Below are positions 6,496 through 13,882 of a stretch of 14,675 bases of DNA, in pieces; within the stretch, counting starts at the first letter, position 1, and every line of letters begins with the position of its first letter. Made by a program: the position numbers and the translations under genes. The DNA is taken from positions 1 to 14,675 of the forward strand of contig QHOQ01000175.1 of assembly GCA_003219355.1 (NCBI GenBank), read 5' to 3'. The notes beneath the pieces were generated by a model that was not told the DNA's origin, did no database searches, and saw nothing but the letters and a program-made list of their open reading frames with translations. Origin of the DNA: Verrucomicrobiota bacterium (lineage in GTDB: Bacteria; Verrucomicrobiota; Verrucomicrobiia; Chthoniobacterales; UBA10450).

Positions 6496-6624
6496 GCGCG
6501 CATCCATCTTTGCGGCAACGCAGGAGGAGCTGGCAAGTTCTCCATGCTTCAACGTCTTCGGTTACACGCCTTGCGTTGCTAGTTGCCTCTGCTAGATACA
6601 CACTCCGATTCGCCACGTTCGCTC

Positions 6625-7452
6625 ATGTCCGCGTCCCGTCTGCTTTTCTTCTGTTTTATTAGCCTCGTCACGACGCAGCTTCGAGCGGAACCGACAATTG
6701 CATCACAAGATCCAGAAAAGGTTAGCCGGAATGCCCCGGCGGAATCGAGCATCACGTTCAGCTCAGTCCATGTCGATGGTCCGTACATTGCAATGACTTT
6801 TGATGACGGTCCGAGCGCGACGCTTACCCCAAAACTATTGGACATCCTCGCGGCTCATCGCATTAAGGCAACTTTCTTCGTAATCGGGGAAAATGTTGTA
6901 CAACATCCTGAGGTCGTCGCACGGGCCGCGCGCGAGGGCCATGAAATTGGAAATCATAGCTGGTCGCATCCTAATTTCGGCAAAATGTCGGATGACGGCG
7001 TCCGCGGCCAATTGCAGCGAACCGACGAGGCAATCAAAGGCGCCACCGGCGCACGGCCGACTTTATTGCGACCACCTTATGGATCCATTACGGCGCGCCA
7101 AAAACGTTGGATTCACGATCAATTCGGATATCAAGTCATTCTTTGGGACGTCGATCCGTACGATTGGAAACGACCCGGGCCGCCCGTAGTACGAAATCGC
7201 ATTCTCAAAGAAACGCAGCCTGGTTCAATCGTGTTATCCCACGACATTCACCCGGGAACAATCGAAGCGATGCCGTCAACTTTCGATGCACTAGCGGCAA
7301 AAGGTTTTAGATTCGTAACCGTTTCGGAATTGATTCACATGGCAGTTCCTGAACCATCGTCGCCGTCGCCGTCGCCGAGAACACACGGGAGCGTTCCTGC
7401 AACAATTACTCCATTGCCGTCAGCATCGGCAGTTCCCTCGCCAAGCGGCTAG
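6625..7452 (+). CDS. Exported polysaccharide deacetylase (NodB homology, CE4)
   Basis: This 275-residue enzyme is predicted to remove N-acetyl (or O-acetyl) groups from a polysaccharide such as peptidoglycan or chitin-like glycan outside the inner membrane. It has a signal peptide (SASRLLFFCFISLVTTQLRA, cut near residue 21) and all CE4 motifs: TFDDGP (58-63, catalytic base and metal Asp), HSWSHP (H111 and H115, metal ligands), RPPYG (149-153), LWDVDPYDW and LSHDIHPGT (catalytic His). The tail after about residue 240 is a low-complexity proline/serine stretch (SSPSPSPR...) encoded by TCGCCG repeats. An in-frame TTG at 6583 would add 14 polar residues before the signal, so the ATG at 6625 is preferred, although it lacks a Shine-Dalgarno. 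It converges on the next gene with 32 bases between. Confidence 0.9.
   Translation: MSASRLLFFCFISLVTTQLRAEPTIASQDPEKVSRNAPAESSITFSSVHVDGPYIAMTFDDGPSATLTPKLLDILAAHRIKATFFVIGENVVQHPEVVARAAREGHEIGNHSWSHPNFGKMSDDGVRGQLQRTDEAIKGATGARPTLLRPPYGSITARQKRWIHDQFGYQVILWDVDPYDWKRPGPPVVRNRILKETQPGSIVLSHDIHPGTIEAMPSTFDALAAKGFRFVTVSELIHMAVPEPSSPSPSPRTHGSVPATITPLPSASAVPSPSG
7357..7377 (+). repeat. TCGCCG short tandem repeat in the deacetylase tail
   Basis: TCG followed by three exact copies of the hexamer TCGCCG (7360-7377) encodes the SSPSPSP linker. The unit is six bases, so copy-number change would keep the frame and only alter linker length. Confidence 0.6.
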
Positions 7453-7484
7453 CTACTTACAGACCGAAGAATATCAGCGATCGT

Positions 7485-8318
7485 CTACTTCTTCGCGCTT
7501 ACCGAAATCTTCTCGACCAGGCGCTTCTCGGTTTGGCGCCGGGCAATTACGAAGTGATTGTTTTCGCCGTAGTTTCGCCAGGGACCGGCAGGCACATCGC
7601 GAACTTCGACAAATTGCCAATCCGTCACGTCGGTTGGCGCCAAGCCGAGATAATCGCGAACGGCTGGAGAAACATCCAATCCAGCCCCATGGTTGAGGTT
7701 CGGCTTCGGCCGCTCATTTTGAAAAACGTATTGGAAATGATCGGTGCGAAATGGACCGCAATCTTCCCACTGCGCGTAGCAAGTGCGGTTACCTTTGCGA
7801 ATTGCGATCCAATGATCTTTACACACCGATTGGCCGGGCCCTGTGTAGACCTGCTTGAACCACGGGATGACGAGCGGAGCTTCTGGTTTGAACTGACCGT
7901 GGGTGACATCGTTGTACGGTAGCGCGCAGTAGAATGGATTTTGGTGGGGTATAAAGGCCACCGGAATGTAATTGCGTCGCGCCGAGGGGTCCGGTGTATC
8001 GAAGCCGCCGTAATTAGTCGTCCAATTGAAATCCCACGAGCTCCGGTAATTCGGCACCGGGTTGTTTCCGCCTGCTTGTTCCCCAACCCAAAAAACCGTG
8101 GTCACGATATTCATTTTCCATGGGAAACGTTGTGTCGCAGGTCGCGAACTTGTTGGCACAAAAACTTGCGGCTCAACTTTAAGCAGCGCCTGCTCCCGGA
8201 GCTTCATCGCATACTTCGCAAAATCCGCGGCAGTCGCGTATGGCGAAGTTGATTGTTCGTCGCCTTTAGTCGCGCCCACTATCACTAAAGCCAAACAAAC
8301 CGATAAAAGTCTCTTCAT
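7485..8318 (-). CDS. Secreted protein of unknown function, possible double-psi beta-barrel
   Basis: I do not recognise a named family. The 277-residue protein begins with a signal peptide (MKRLLSVCLALVIVGATKG) and continues with a region rich in aromatic residues: VTTVFWVGEQAGG, SSWDFNWTTNYGGFD, NPFYCALPYNDV. Then come four cysteines, in FYC, VCKDHW, CYAQW and EDCGPF. The stretch CYAQWEDCGPF...NHGAGLDVSPAVRDYLGL resembles the core of RlpA/expansin-like double-psi barrels, where a conserved Asp and a 'DLSPA..LG' pattern occur; this is inference. The four cysteines could form two disulfides, and the CGWC protein nearby could act on them. A longer frame opens at 8438 as ATGA over the nadB stop, but it would put 40 polar residues before the signal peptide, so I chose the ATG at 8318. 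A TTGATA and TAAATG pair spaced 16 bases lies in the gap and may be a weak promoter. Confidence 0.75.
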   Translation of the reverse strand: MKRLLSVCLALVIVGATKGDEQSTSPYATAADFAKYAMKLREQALLKVEPQVFVPTSSRPATQRFPWKMNIVTTVFWVGEQAGGNNPVPNYRSSWDFNWTTNYGGFDTPDPSARRNYIPVAFIPHQNPFYCALPYNDVTHGQFKPEAPLVIPWFKQVYTGPGQSVCKDHWIAIRKGNRTCYAQWEDCGPFRTDHFQYVFQNERPKPNLNHGAGLDVSPAVRDYLGLAPTDVTDWQFVEVRDVPAGPWRNYGENNHFVIARRQTEKRLVEKISVSAKK

Positions 8319-8434
8319 CCGTAAATTACCGCCACCCTTTATCTGACGTCGTGCATTTAGGCAAGGCATTTTCCATATCAAAACAGGCCCCGCGCGGACT
8401 CTGAATCGTTGTAAAGGGGGCTGGTCTCTCGCAT

Positions 8435-10027
8435 TCATCCGCGACTGAGAACGGTCTCATGCTTAAATTGTCGGTCCTTCATTTCGGGATAATCGATGGT
8501 GTAATGAAGACCACGGCTCTCTTGTCGGCTTAATGCGGAGTCCACGATGAGGGCCGCCACTGTCGCCAGATTACGAAGCTCCAACAGATCAACCGAAACC
8601 TTAAAGTTCCAATAGAACTCACGAATTTCGCGCTGAAGATTTCGCAGCCGCGCGCTGGCTCGCTGTAGCCGCTTATCGGTGCGCACTATTCCTACGTAAT
8701 CCCACATCAGGCGTCGAATCTCATCCCAATTGTGATAAATCACGACCAGTTCATCTACATCTTGCACATTTCCCGATTCCCATTCTGGTAACGGGATTTT
8801 TTGTTTCGAGGCCGATCGCGTCCGCACACCGGAAGCCGACGCGCGATGCGCCACCACCAAACCTTCCAGCAGCGAATTGCTCGCAAGGCGGTTTGCTCCG
8901 TGCAATCCAGTGCACGCAACTTCGCCTATCGCGTACAGCCCGGGCAAAGTCGTCGCGCCATTCACATCCGTTTTGATTCCGCCGCATTGATAATGCGCTG
9001 CCGGCACCACTGGAATCGCCTGTTTCGACATGTCGATGCCGAATCGCAGGCATGTCTGGTAAATGTGCGGGAAACGCTCGCGGACGAATTCCGGCGACTT
9101 GTGCGTGATGTCCAAGAATACGCATTTCGCGCCCGAACGCTTGATTTCCGCATCGATCGCGCGTGCCACGATGTCCCGCGGCGCCAGCGAGCCACGCGCA
9201 TCGTAGTGCTTCATAAAATCTTCGCCGCGATTGTTGCGCAAGATGCCGCCTTCGCCGCGCACGGCTTCTGAAATGAGAAATGATTTCGCCTGCGGGTGAA
9301 AAAGGCAGGTGGGATGAAATTGGATGAACTCCATGTTTGCGATCTCTGCCCCTGCCCGCCACGCCATGGCCACACCGTCCCCGGTCGCGATATCTGGATT
9401 GGTTGTGTACAAATAAACTTTGCCGCAACCGCCGGTCGCGAGCACGATCCGATCCGATCGGATAGTCTCTACGTCTCCAGTTTTTTCATCGAGGACATAG
9501 ACACCGAGGCATCGGTCTTCCGTTGCGAAGCCGAGCTTGGCAGCGGTGATTAAATCCACCGCCATGTGATTTTCTAATAACTCGACTTGTGACTGTCGGC
9601 CCAGCTCGCGCAGCAAAGTCTCCTCGATCTCCTTTCCGGTTACGTCTTGAACATGCAGGACCCGGCGCTTCGAATGACCGCCCTCTTTGCCGAGATCAAG
9701 CTCACGATGTCCTGAGACCTCGCGTTCATCGAAGTGTAATCCGAGATCTGCCAGCTCGTGGATGCGCTCGGGACCTTCGGTCACAATCGTGCGCACGACC
9801 GCTTCGTCACAAAGACCAGCGCCGGCCTCGAGCGTATCGCGCACGTGCAGTTCAAATGAGTCTTCATCGCTGGTCACGCACGCGATCCCGCCCTGCGCCC
9901 AGGCAGTATTGGTATCGGCGCCTTTGCGTTTCGTGATTACCGCAACCGGACCATCCTTTGCTACTTTCAGCGCAAAACTCAGCCCGGCGATACCGCTGCC
10001 GATTACAACAAAATCGTAATCCCTCAT
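8435..10027 (-). CDS. nadB: L-aspartate oxidase
   Basis: This 530-residue FAD enzyme oxidises L-aspartate to iminoaspartate, the first step of de novo NAD synthesis, and works with quinolinate synthase NadA (not in the window). The N-terminal Rossmann motif VVIGSGIAGLSFAL binds FAD (residues 7-20), followed by NTAWAQGGIA, ATGGCGKVYLYTTNPDIATGDG, MEFIQFHPT, GGI(L)RNNRGEDFM and HGANRLASNSLLEGLV, all typical of NadB rather than succinate dehydrogenase flavoprotein. Length is close to the E. coli enzyme. The ATG at 10027 overlaps the panC TGA by four bases (ATGA), so the two are translationally coupled. The C-terminal helical domain (from about 430) is complete. Confidence 0.94.
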   Translation of the reverse strand: MRDYDFVVIGSGIAGLSFALKVAKDGPVAVITKRKGADTNTAWAQGGIACVTSDEDSFELHVRDTLEAGAGLCDEAVVRTIVTEGPERIHELADLGLHFDEREVSGHRELDLGKEGGHSKRRVLHVQDVTGKEIEETLLRELGRQSQVELLENHMAVDLITAAKLGFATEDRCLGVYVLDEKTGDVETIRSDRIVLATGGCGKVYLYTTNPDIATGDGVAMAWRAGAEIANMEFIQFHPTCLFHPQAKSFLISEAVRGEGGILRNNRGEDFMKHYDARGSLAPRDIVARAIDAEIKRSGAKCVFLDITHKSPEFVRERFPHIYQTCLRFGIDMSKQAIPVVPAAHYQCGGIKTDVNGATTLPGLYAIGEVACTGLHGANRLASNSLLEGLVVAHRASASGVRTRSASKQKIPLPEWESGNVQDVDELVVIYHNWDEIRRLMWDYVGIVRTDKRLQRASARLRNLQREIREFYWNFKVSVDLLELRNLATVAALIVDSALSRQESRGLHYTIDYPEMKDRQFKHETVLSRG

Positions 10028-10860
10028 GGTAGGCGGATATTGTCGATCAAACGAGTTTTGCCGAAAAAAACGGCAAGCGCCAGCAGCGAATTTGACCTGA
10101 CGACTTCGATTGGTCGCAAGTTCTCCGCGTCAACAAAGTCAATGTACTCGATACGGGCGAGCGGGGCCTTCCCGATTATCTCGCGAACTGCAGAAACAAT
10201 TCGCACGGCCGAAGTTTCGCCGTTACCCGCCATCGCGGCTCCTTTCATCACGGCTTTTCGTAGAACTGTCGCCTGTTTTCGCTCCTCCACGTTCAAGTAT
10301 CGGTTGCGCGAACTGCATGCCAGTCCGTCGCTCTCGCGAATTGTCGGAACAGCGATGATGTCGATTTTGAAATTCAAATCGCGCACCATGCGGCGAACAA
10401 TCGCGAGCTGCTGAAAGTCTTTTTCGCCAAACACCGCGGCGTCAGGCGCAAGAATATTGAAAAGTTTCGCGACCACGGTGCAGACACCACGGAAATGTCC
10501 CGGTCGCGATTCGCCCTCAAGCACACTCGACAAAGAAGTCTCCTCCACAAATGTGGAGCGATCACCAAAATACATTTCCCCAACCGGCGGGCAAAATAAA
10601 AGATCGACTCCTGCGTCCCGGCAAAAATCTTCATCAGCTTTTTCCGGACGTGGATATCGCTCATAGTCGCTCCCCGGTTCAAACTGGAGCGGGTTCACAA
10701 AGATGCTCACGGCCACTTCGCCATCGGTGCCGGCGTGCTCACGCGCAACCCGAATCAATCGAAGGTGCGCTTTGTGCAGAGCTCCCATCGTGGGCACGAG
10801 CACACGAGGTTTTGAGCGCTTCTGCGACTGAGCATCTTTGATCGTGGTCGCAATTTTCAC
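10024..10860 (-). CDS. panC: Pantothenate synthetase (pantoate-beta-alanine ligase)
   Basis: This enzyme joins pantoate and beta-alanine with ATP to give pantothenate, the precursor of coenzyme A, in the cytoplasm. From the GTG at 10860 it is 278 residues, the usual length. Motifs are VPTMGALHKAH (22-32; H29 and H32 of the HxGH signature), SIFVNPLQF, YPRP, GHFRGVCTVVAKLFN, FGEKDFQQLAIVRRMV and SSRNRYLN, the counterpart of the KMSKS loop. The normally glycine third position of HxGH is alanine here (HKAH). A TTG at 10878 would give six extra residues; I prefer the GTG because MKIATTIKDAQ aligns with the family's N-terminus. It sits 68 bases after the membrane-protein gene and is coupled to nadB by ATGA. 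Confidence 0.93.
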   Translation of the reverse strand: MKIATTIKDAQSQKRSKPRVLVPTMGALHKAHLRLIRVAREHAGTDGEVAVSIFVNPLQFEPGSDYERYPRPEKADEDFCRDAGVDLLFCPPVGEMYFGDRSTFVEETSLSSVLEGESRPGHFRGVCTVVAKLFNILAPDAAVFGEKDFQQLAIVRRMVRDLNFKIDIIAVPTIRESDGLACSSRNRYLNVEERKQATVLRKAVMKGAAMAGNGETSAVRIVSAVREIIGKAPLARIEYIDFVDAENLRPIEVVRSNSLLALAVFFGKTRLIDNIRLP

Positions 10861-10928
10861 GCACCGATCATCACCCAATTGCCTGCAACGCGCGAATTAC
10901 GAAACGGCGCTGATCGACGAGGGCCAAC

Positions 10929-11597
10929 TCAGAGTAAGAGGACAAATATGCCAGTGATCATCAGCGCGAGCATCCAGAACAAATCCAGGTTGAACCAGGC
11001 GCGGCGCAACATTCCGACACCGAGCTTCTCGTAAACCAACATCGCTACCAAGCCAGTTACCAGAAGATAGCCCAAGGTATGGACGGCAACTGAACTCGTC
11101 AGCAGCGAAGGCGTGTTGAAGTTAGCGAATTCGAGGGTGCAGGTCGGGTGCATGTGCAAGGCCATCGGACCCGCGTGTGGTGCACGCGTCTGTGGGGATG
11201 ATTTAAGAAATAGCGGAATTAGCATTAAACCCGCGCCATGGGCCGATGCCATAACAAAAGACCAAAGAGTTAAATCGCCGAAACCGACCCGCATGCCTAC
11301 CCAGTTCGGGTGACGTGAGCGAAAGAGACGATACAGTCCAAAAGCAAATAGGACCGCAGCAGCAGCAACTTTTAGAGCGAATGGTGGCACGGTGACCCGA
11401 GCCAGGAGAACCGCCGCGATGATGATCCCGATAGAAAGCGCGTGCCCGAGAGCGATCGGTGGCAGAGCGCGAAGAACTGCTATGCGCTTCTGTTCCTGCA
11501 ATCCGAGTCCAACAGCAAACAACCATCCCATCGCTGGATTGATCCCATGAAACGCGCCTAATCCGAATAGCGTCAGCCAGGGCCAGAGCCCACTCAC
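10929..11597 (-). CDS. Six-helix inner-membrane protein, possible metal permease-like
   Basis: This 222-residue protein is mostly hydrophobic, with about six predicted helices (roughly 5-28, 43-66, 70-88, 104-128, 160-184 and 200-222). Two histidine motifs stand out: AFHGINPAMGW in helix 1 and LGHALSIG in helix 2, plus ASAHGAG in helix 4. A His-rich loop (HAGPMALHMHPTC) follows between helices 4 and 5. The 'HGxxPxxG ... GHxxS' arrangement recalls NicO/RcnA/UreH-type metal exporters, but this is only a resemblance. The GTG at 11597 overlaps the SBP56 stop as GTGA; a TTG at 11606 is the alternative. The tight coupling to a copper-dependent methanethiol oxidase relative suggests metal supply or product export, which is inference. 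Confidence 0.75.
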   Translation of the reverse strand: MSGLWPWLTLFGLGAFHGINPAMGWLFAVGLGLQEQKRIAVLRALPPIALGHALSIGIIIAAVLLARVTVPPFALKVAAAAVLFAFGLYRLFRSRHPNWVGMRVGFGDLTLWSFVMASAHGAGLMLIPLFLKSSPQTRAPHAGPMALHMHPTCTLEFANFNTPSLLTSSVAVHTLGYLLVTGLVAMLVYEKLGVGMLRRAWFNLDLFWMLALMITGIFVLLL

Positions 11598-12988
11598 GGA
11601 AAACAAAAGGAATCGCTCGAAGAATCGCCTCCTTCGAGGCGGATCTGGTGAACACGATAATCGCTGTTCTCAACGAAAAAGTTTTTGTCAAAGCTGATGC
11701 CTCCTTGTGGACCAGCCTCAAGTTTGACCATCCAACTGCCCACGCCGTCGGGATAGAACTGTTCGTCCCACGCGGCGTAAAGCGAATTCGTGAAATAGAT
11801 TCGTTTGCCGTCGCGGCTCACCTCCACCATTTGCGGTCCGCCAGCCAGCGGCTGGCTTGGTTTCTTCGGGTGCGGCGTGCGATTGACGATTCCGCCGATA
11901 CGCACTGAGCCAGTCTTTTTCGGGCTGAATGGATCGGACACGTCGTACTGCAAGAATTCTCCTGTCCCCCAGCAGGAAACGTACAGAAATTTGTCATCGA
12001 GGGACAAATTAATGTCCGATATCAGCGGCGGTGCTGCTTTAAAATCCTTGAGCATCGGCGGTAGCATCGCCGAGTCGGCGGATTCAGCTGGAATTTCGAT
12101 TACTTTCTTTAAATCCCACGCACCATCGTTGCGATGCCAGAGCCAAACCGACGCAGACAAGTCCTTGAGCGAAACCACGACGCCAACAAAGCCGTAGGCC
12201 TTCGTCGGGTTATGCGCGGGACGCATCTCGAGGACCATTTGCTGCTCTTTGCCCAAATCGAGCGCCTGGATATGGCGCCGTCGGCGCAGATCCCAAACGT
12301 GCATTTGGTGACCGTATTTGCTGGCCAGAAGCAGGTCCGGCTGCAATCCGCTTTCAATCATGTTCGGCGTGCCCCACTCGCTGCTTAACAGCGTGTCGAA
12401 ACCCAGATGCCACCAGAAATCGTAGTGGAGAAATTGCGGGCCGCGGTCCATTTCCCATTGGCCCAGGATGTCGAACGTTTCGCAATCGAGCATGAAAATG
12501 CCGCCCGGGCCGTCACCATTGGGCGCGCCGAATGCACTGACGTAAATGCCTTCCGGTCCACAGTGAATCGTGTGCGGACGCGAATAATTAGCGCGAGAGA
12601 AAACTTCCTCTGGTTCGATCACTTTAACAATCTTCGGTTTTCTCGGATTGGGTTTTGTGTCGATGATGTGAATGCGCGACGAGCGCAGGCCAGGCACAAC
12701 CAGGTAACGACGCTCGACGTGCGGGTGCGGCGCATACGGGCAAAGCGCCGAGCTACACGCATTCCAGCCGAAATGGTGCAGCTCATCGCCAAACTCCGGC
12801 ATTATAACCTCGCCGATCTGCCGGCCATATGTACGCGAGTCAGGATCAACGTCTACAACCAACAGCGCGTCGTTGAGTTTGTTACCCGGAGGATTAAGAC
12901 CCGCGACGAACGCATATTTCTCTGGTGGCGCCTGCATGGCCAGTCGCGGTGACGGGTAAAACGTCGGGTCTGGTTTCAAGAGCGCCAT
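11594..12988 (-). CDS. SBP56 family selenium-binding protein / methanethiol oxidase
   Basis: This 464-residue protein matches the SBP56 (SELENBP1) family in length and motifs. Bacterial members (MtoX) are copper-dependent methanethiol oxidases that turn methanethiol into formaldehyde, hydrogen sulfide and hydrogen peroxide. Visible are DELHHFGWNACSS (68-80), SRPHTIHCGPEGIYVSA, FLHYDFWWH, YGHQMHVWDL, DINLSLDDKFLYVSCWGTGEFLQYDVSDP and GGPQMVEVSRDGKRIYFTNSLY followed by AAWDEQFYPDG, which together form a beta-propeller-like protein. The human CSSC site, whose cysteine binds selenium, is here CSSALC (C78 and C83). There is no signal peptide, so it is probably cytoplasmic, unlike the periplasmic Hyphomicrobium enzyme. 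Its stop overlaps the start of the membrane-protein gene by four bases. The mauG and SCO-like genes found beside some mtoX genes are absent here. Confidence 0.92.
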   Translation of the reverse strand: MALLKPDPTFYPSPRLAMQAPPEKYAFVAGLNPPGNKLNDALLVVDVDPDSRTYGRQIGEVIMPEFGDELHHFGWNACSSALCPYAPHPHVERRYLVVPGLRSSRIHIIDTKPNPRKPKIVKVIEPEEVFSRANYSRPHTIHCGPEGIYVSAFGAPNGDGPGGIFMLDCETFDILGQWEMDRGPQFLHYDFWWHLGFDTLLSSEWGTPNMIESGLQPDLLLASKYGHQMHVWDLRRRRHIQALDLGKEQQMVLEMRPAHNPTKAYGFVGVVVSLKDLSASVWLWHRNDGAWDLKKVIEIPAESADSAMLPPMLKDFKAAPPLISDINLSLDDKFLYVSCWGTGEFLQYDVSDPFSPKKTGSVRIGGIVNRTPHPKKPSQPLAGGPQMVEVSRDGKRIYFTNSLYAAWDEQFYPDGVGSWMVKLEAGPQGGISFDKNFFVENSDYRVHQIRLEGGDSSSDSFCFP

Positions 12989-13014
12989 AAGAGCTTGCCG
13001 CTTGGACGTTACTT

Positions 13015-13043
13015 TTTTTACAGCTTCAGATGGGACAACTCAA
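13015..13043 (-). promoter_or_regulatory. Possible sigma-70-type promoter for the SBP56 operon
   Basis: On the minus strand TTGAGT (13043-13038) and TAAAAA (13020-13015) are separated by exactly 17 bases, with 4 of 6 consensus bases in each box. Transcription would start about 20 bases before the SBP56 ATG at 12988. The match is modest. Confidence 0.3.
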
Positions 13044-13095
13044 GGATTGTTTGCGTCATCCTTCGACTGAAGCAGACGATTCATTATCCCGGGAA

Positions 13096-13797
13096 TTAGT
13101 TATCGCTCTTTTCCAACCAGATTGCCTGTCGGGCGAATCGAAATCCTTTGTGCCCGAAATTTTTCCATCTTGCCCGCCTGGCCAGGTCATTGAATTCAGA
13201 AAATGAAAAGGCGCGCGCTGCGGAAAGTCGCGCATCGTAACGCGTCATTGGTTCGCGAAAGACAAACGCTGTCAAAACATCAACGCCGGCCTTGAGAAAA
13301 AATCCACGCCGCAAATCAGATACGAGGACAAATTTTTTTGCCACCTCATTGCAGCGCCGCAGAACTTTCACAGCGTCTCCTTCGCTGAAGTGATGAAGCG
13401 CGAGGGTGCAAAGCGCGATGTCATGAGCTGCCGCGGGATTCCATTCCAGGATGTCCGCGTCGATGTATGAAATTTCCGGGTAATCGCCGCTCAATTTTCG
13501 GGCGATTTCCAGCGTGGCCGATTGTCGGTCTATTGCGTTGATCTCGACTAGTGCGCCAATCGATCTCGAATAATCAATGATGAGCCGCGGAATGTCGCCC
13601 GATCCAGTGGCGAAATCGACAATGCGCAGACGCCCGCCCGGTTTTATCCAGCGGCGAATAAACCTCAGAACCAAGCGATAGCTTCCGAACCAGCAATTGA
13701 GTTGCCGAATACGCTGTAGATCGCGCTCTAGCTCGGTGGAGACCGGCTGCGGGCGATCCATCATTTCCAAAACGGTCGGATCGAAGCTTCGCTTCAT
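13096..13797 (-). CDS. Class I SAM-dependent methyltransferase
   Basis: This 233-residue protein has the SAM-binding motif I RIVDFATGSGD (58-68), an acidic motif II region (VEINAIDRQSATLEIARK), motif III (YIDADILEW) and the motif IV-like IALCTLALHHFSE. The N-terminus, LEMMDRPQPVSTELERDL followed by IRQLN.WFG, resembles the 'ELMD...L..DL..IN' segment of methyltransferases found beside type III polyketide synthases and FAD monooxygenases, but no such neighbours are visible, so the substrate is unknown. I chose the ATG at 13797 (MKRSFDP). The frame could open 54 bases earlier at 13851, but those 18 residues would be encoded inside a palindromic repeat element. It lies 107 bases ahead of the SBP56 gene on the same strand. 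Confidence 0.82.
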   Translation of the reverse strand: MKRSFDPTVLEMMDRPQPVSTELERDLQRIRQLNCWFGSYRLVLRFIRRWIKPGGRLRIVDFATGSGDIPRLIIDYSRSIGALVEINAIDRQSATLEIARKLSGDYPEISYIDADILEWNPAAAHDIALCTLALHHFSEGDAVKVLRRCNEVAKKFVLVSDLRRGFFLKAGVDVLTAFVFREPMTRYDARLSAARAFSFSEFNDLARRARWKNFGHKGFRFARQAIWLEKSDN

Positions 13798-13805
13798 TGT
13801 GCGAG

Positions 13806-13867
13806 CTGCAGGAGACGCTGTTAGCGTCTCGGCCACAAACTCGGGAAGCAAACTGCTTCCCCTACAG
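13806..13867. repeat. 62-bp composite palindromic element (two hairpins, inverted ends)
   Basis: Two perfect 8-bp hairpins stand side by side: GAGACGCT-GTT-AGCGTCTC (13812-13830) and GGGAAGCA-AAC-TGCTTCCC (13843-13861). They are enclosed by near-inverted ends, CTGCAGG (13806-13812) and CCTACAG (13861-13867, one mismatch), so the strand could fold into a three-way junction. It fills most of the 85-base gap between the cupin and methyltransferase genes. The layout looks like a REP/MITE-type dispersed element; only one copy is present in this window. Confidence 0.65.
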
Positions 13868-13882
13868 ATTGGCTTCGATTCC

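Noticed and set aside
6515..6579. GCAACGCA/TGCGTTGC inverted repeat upstream of the deacetylase
   Set aside because: The arms are 49 bases apart and there is no accompanying promoter or loop logic; could be chance.
7465..7495. CGAAGAA/TTCTTCG inverted repeat between converging genes as a bidirectional terminator
   Set aside because: Only 7 bp with a 17-base loop, partly inside the coding end of the next gene, and no T-run.
8319..8438. Longer start at 8438 (ATGA over the nadB stop) for the secreted protein
   Set aside because: It would put 40 polar residues ahead of a clear Sec signal peptide that begins at the ATG at 8318.
8751..9428. Open frame of 225 codons on the minus strand inside nadB
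   Set aside because: Alternate frame of a fully intact nadB; Arg/His-rich translation, no start context, no recognisable domain.
11203..11721. Open frame of 172 codons spanning the SBP56/membrane-protein junction
   Set aside because: Shifted-frame shadow of two real genes whose own frames show clear family motifs.
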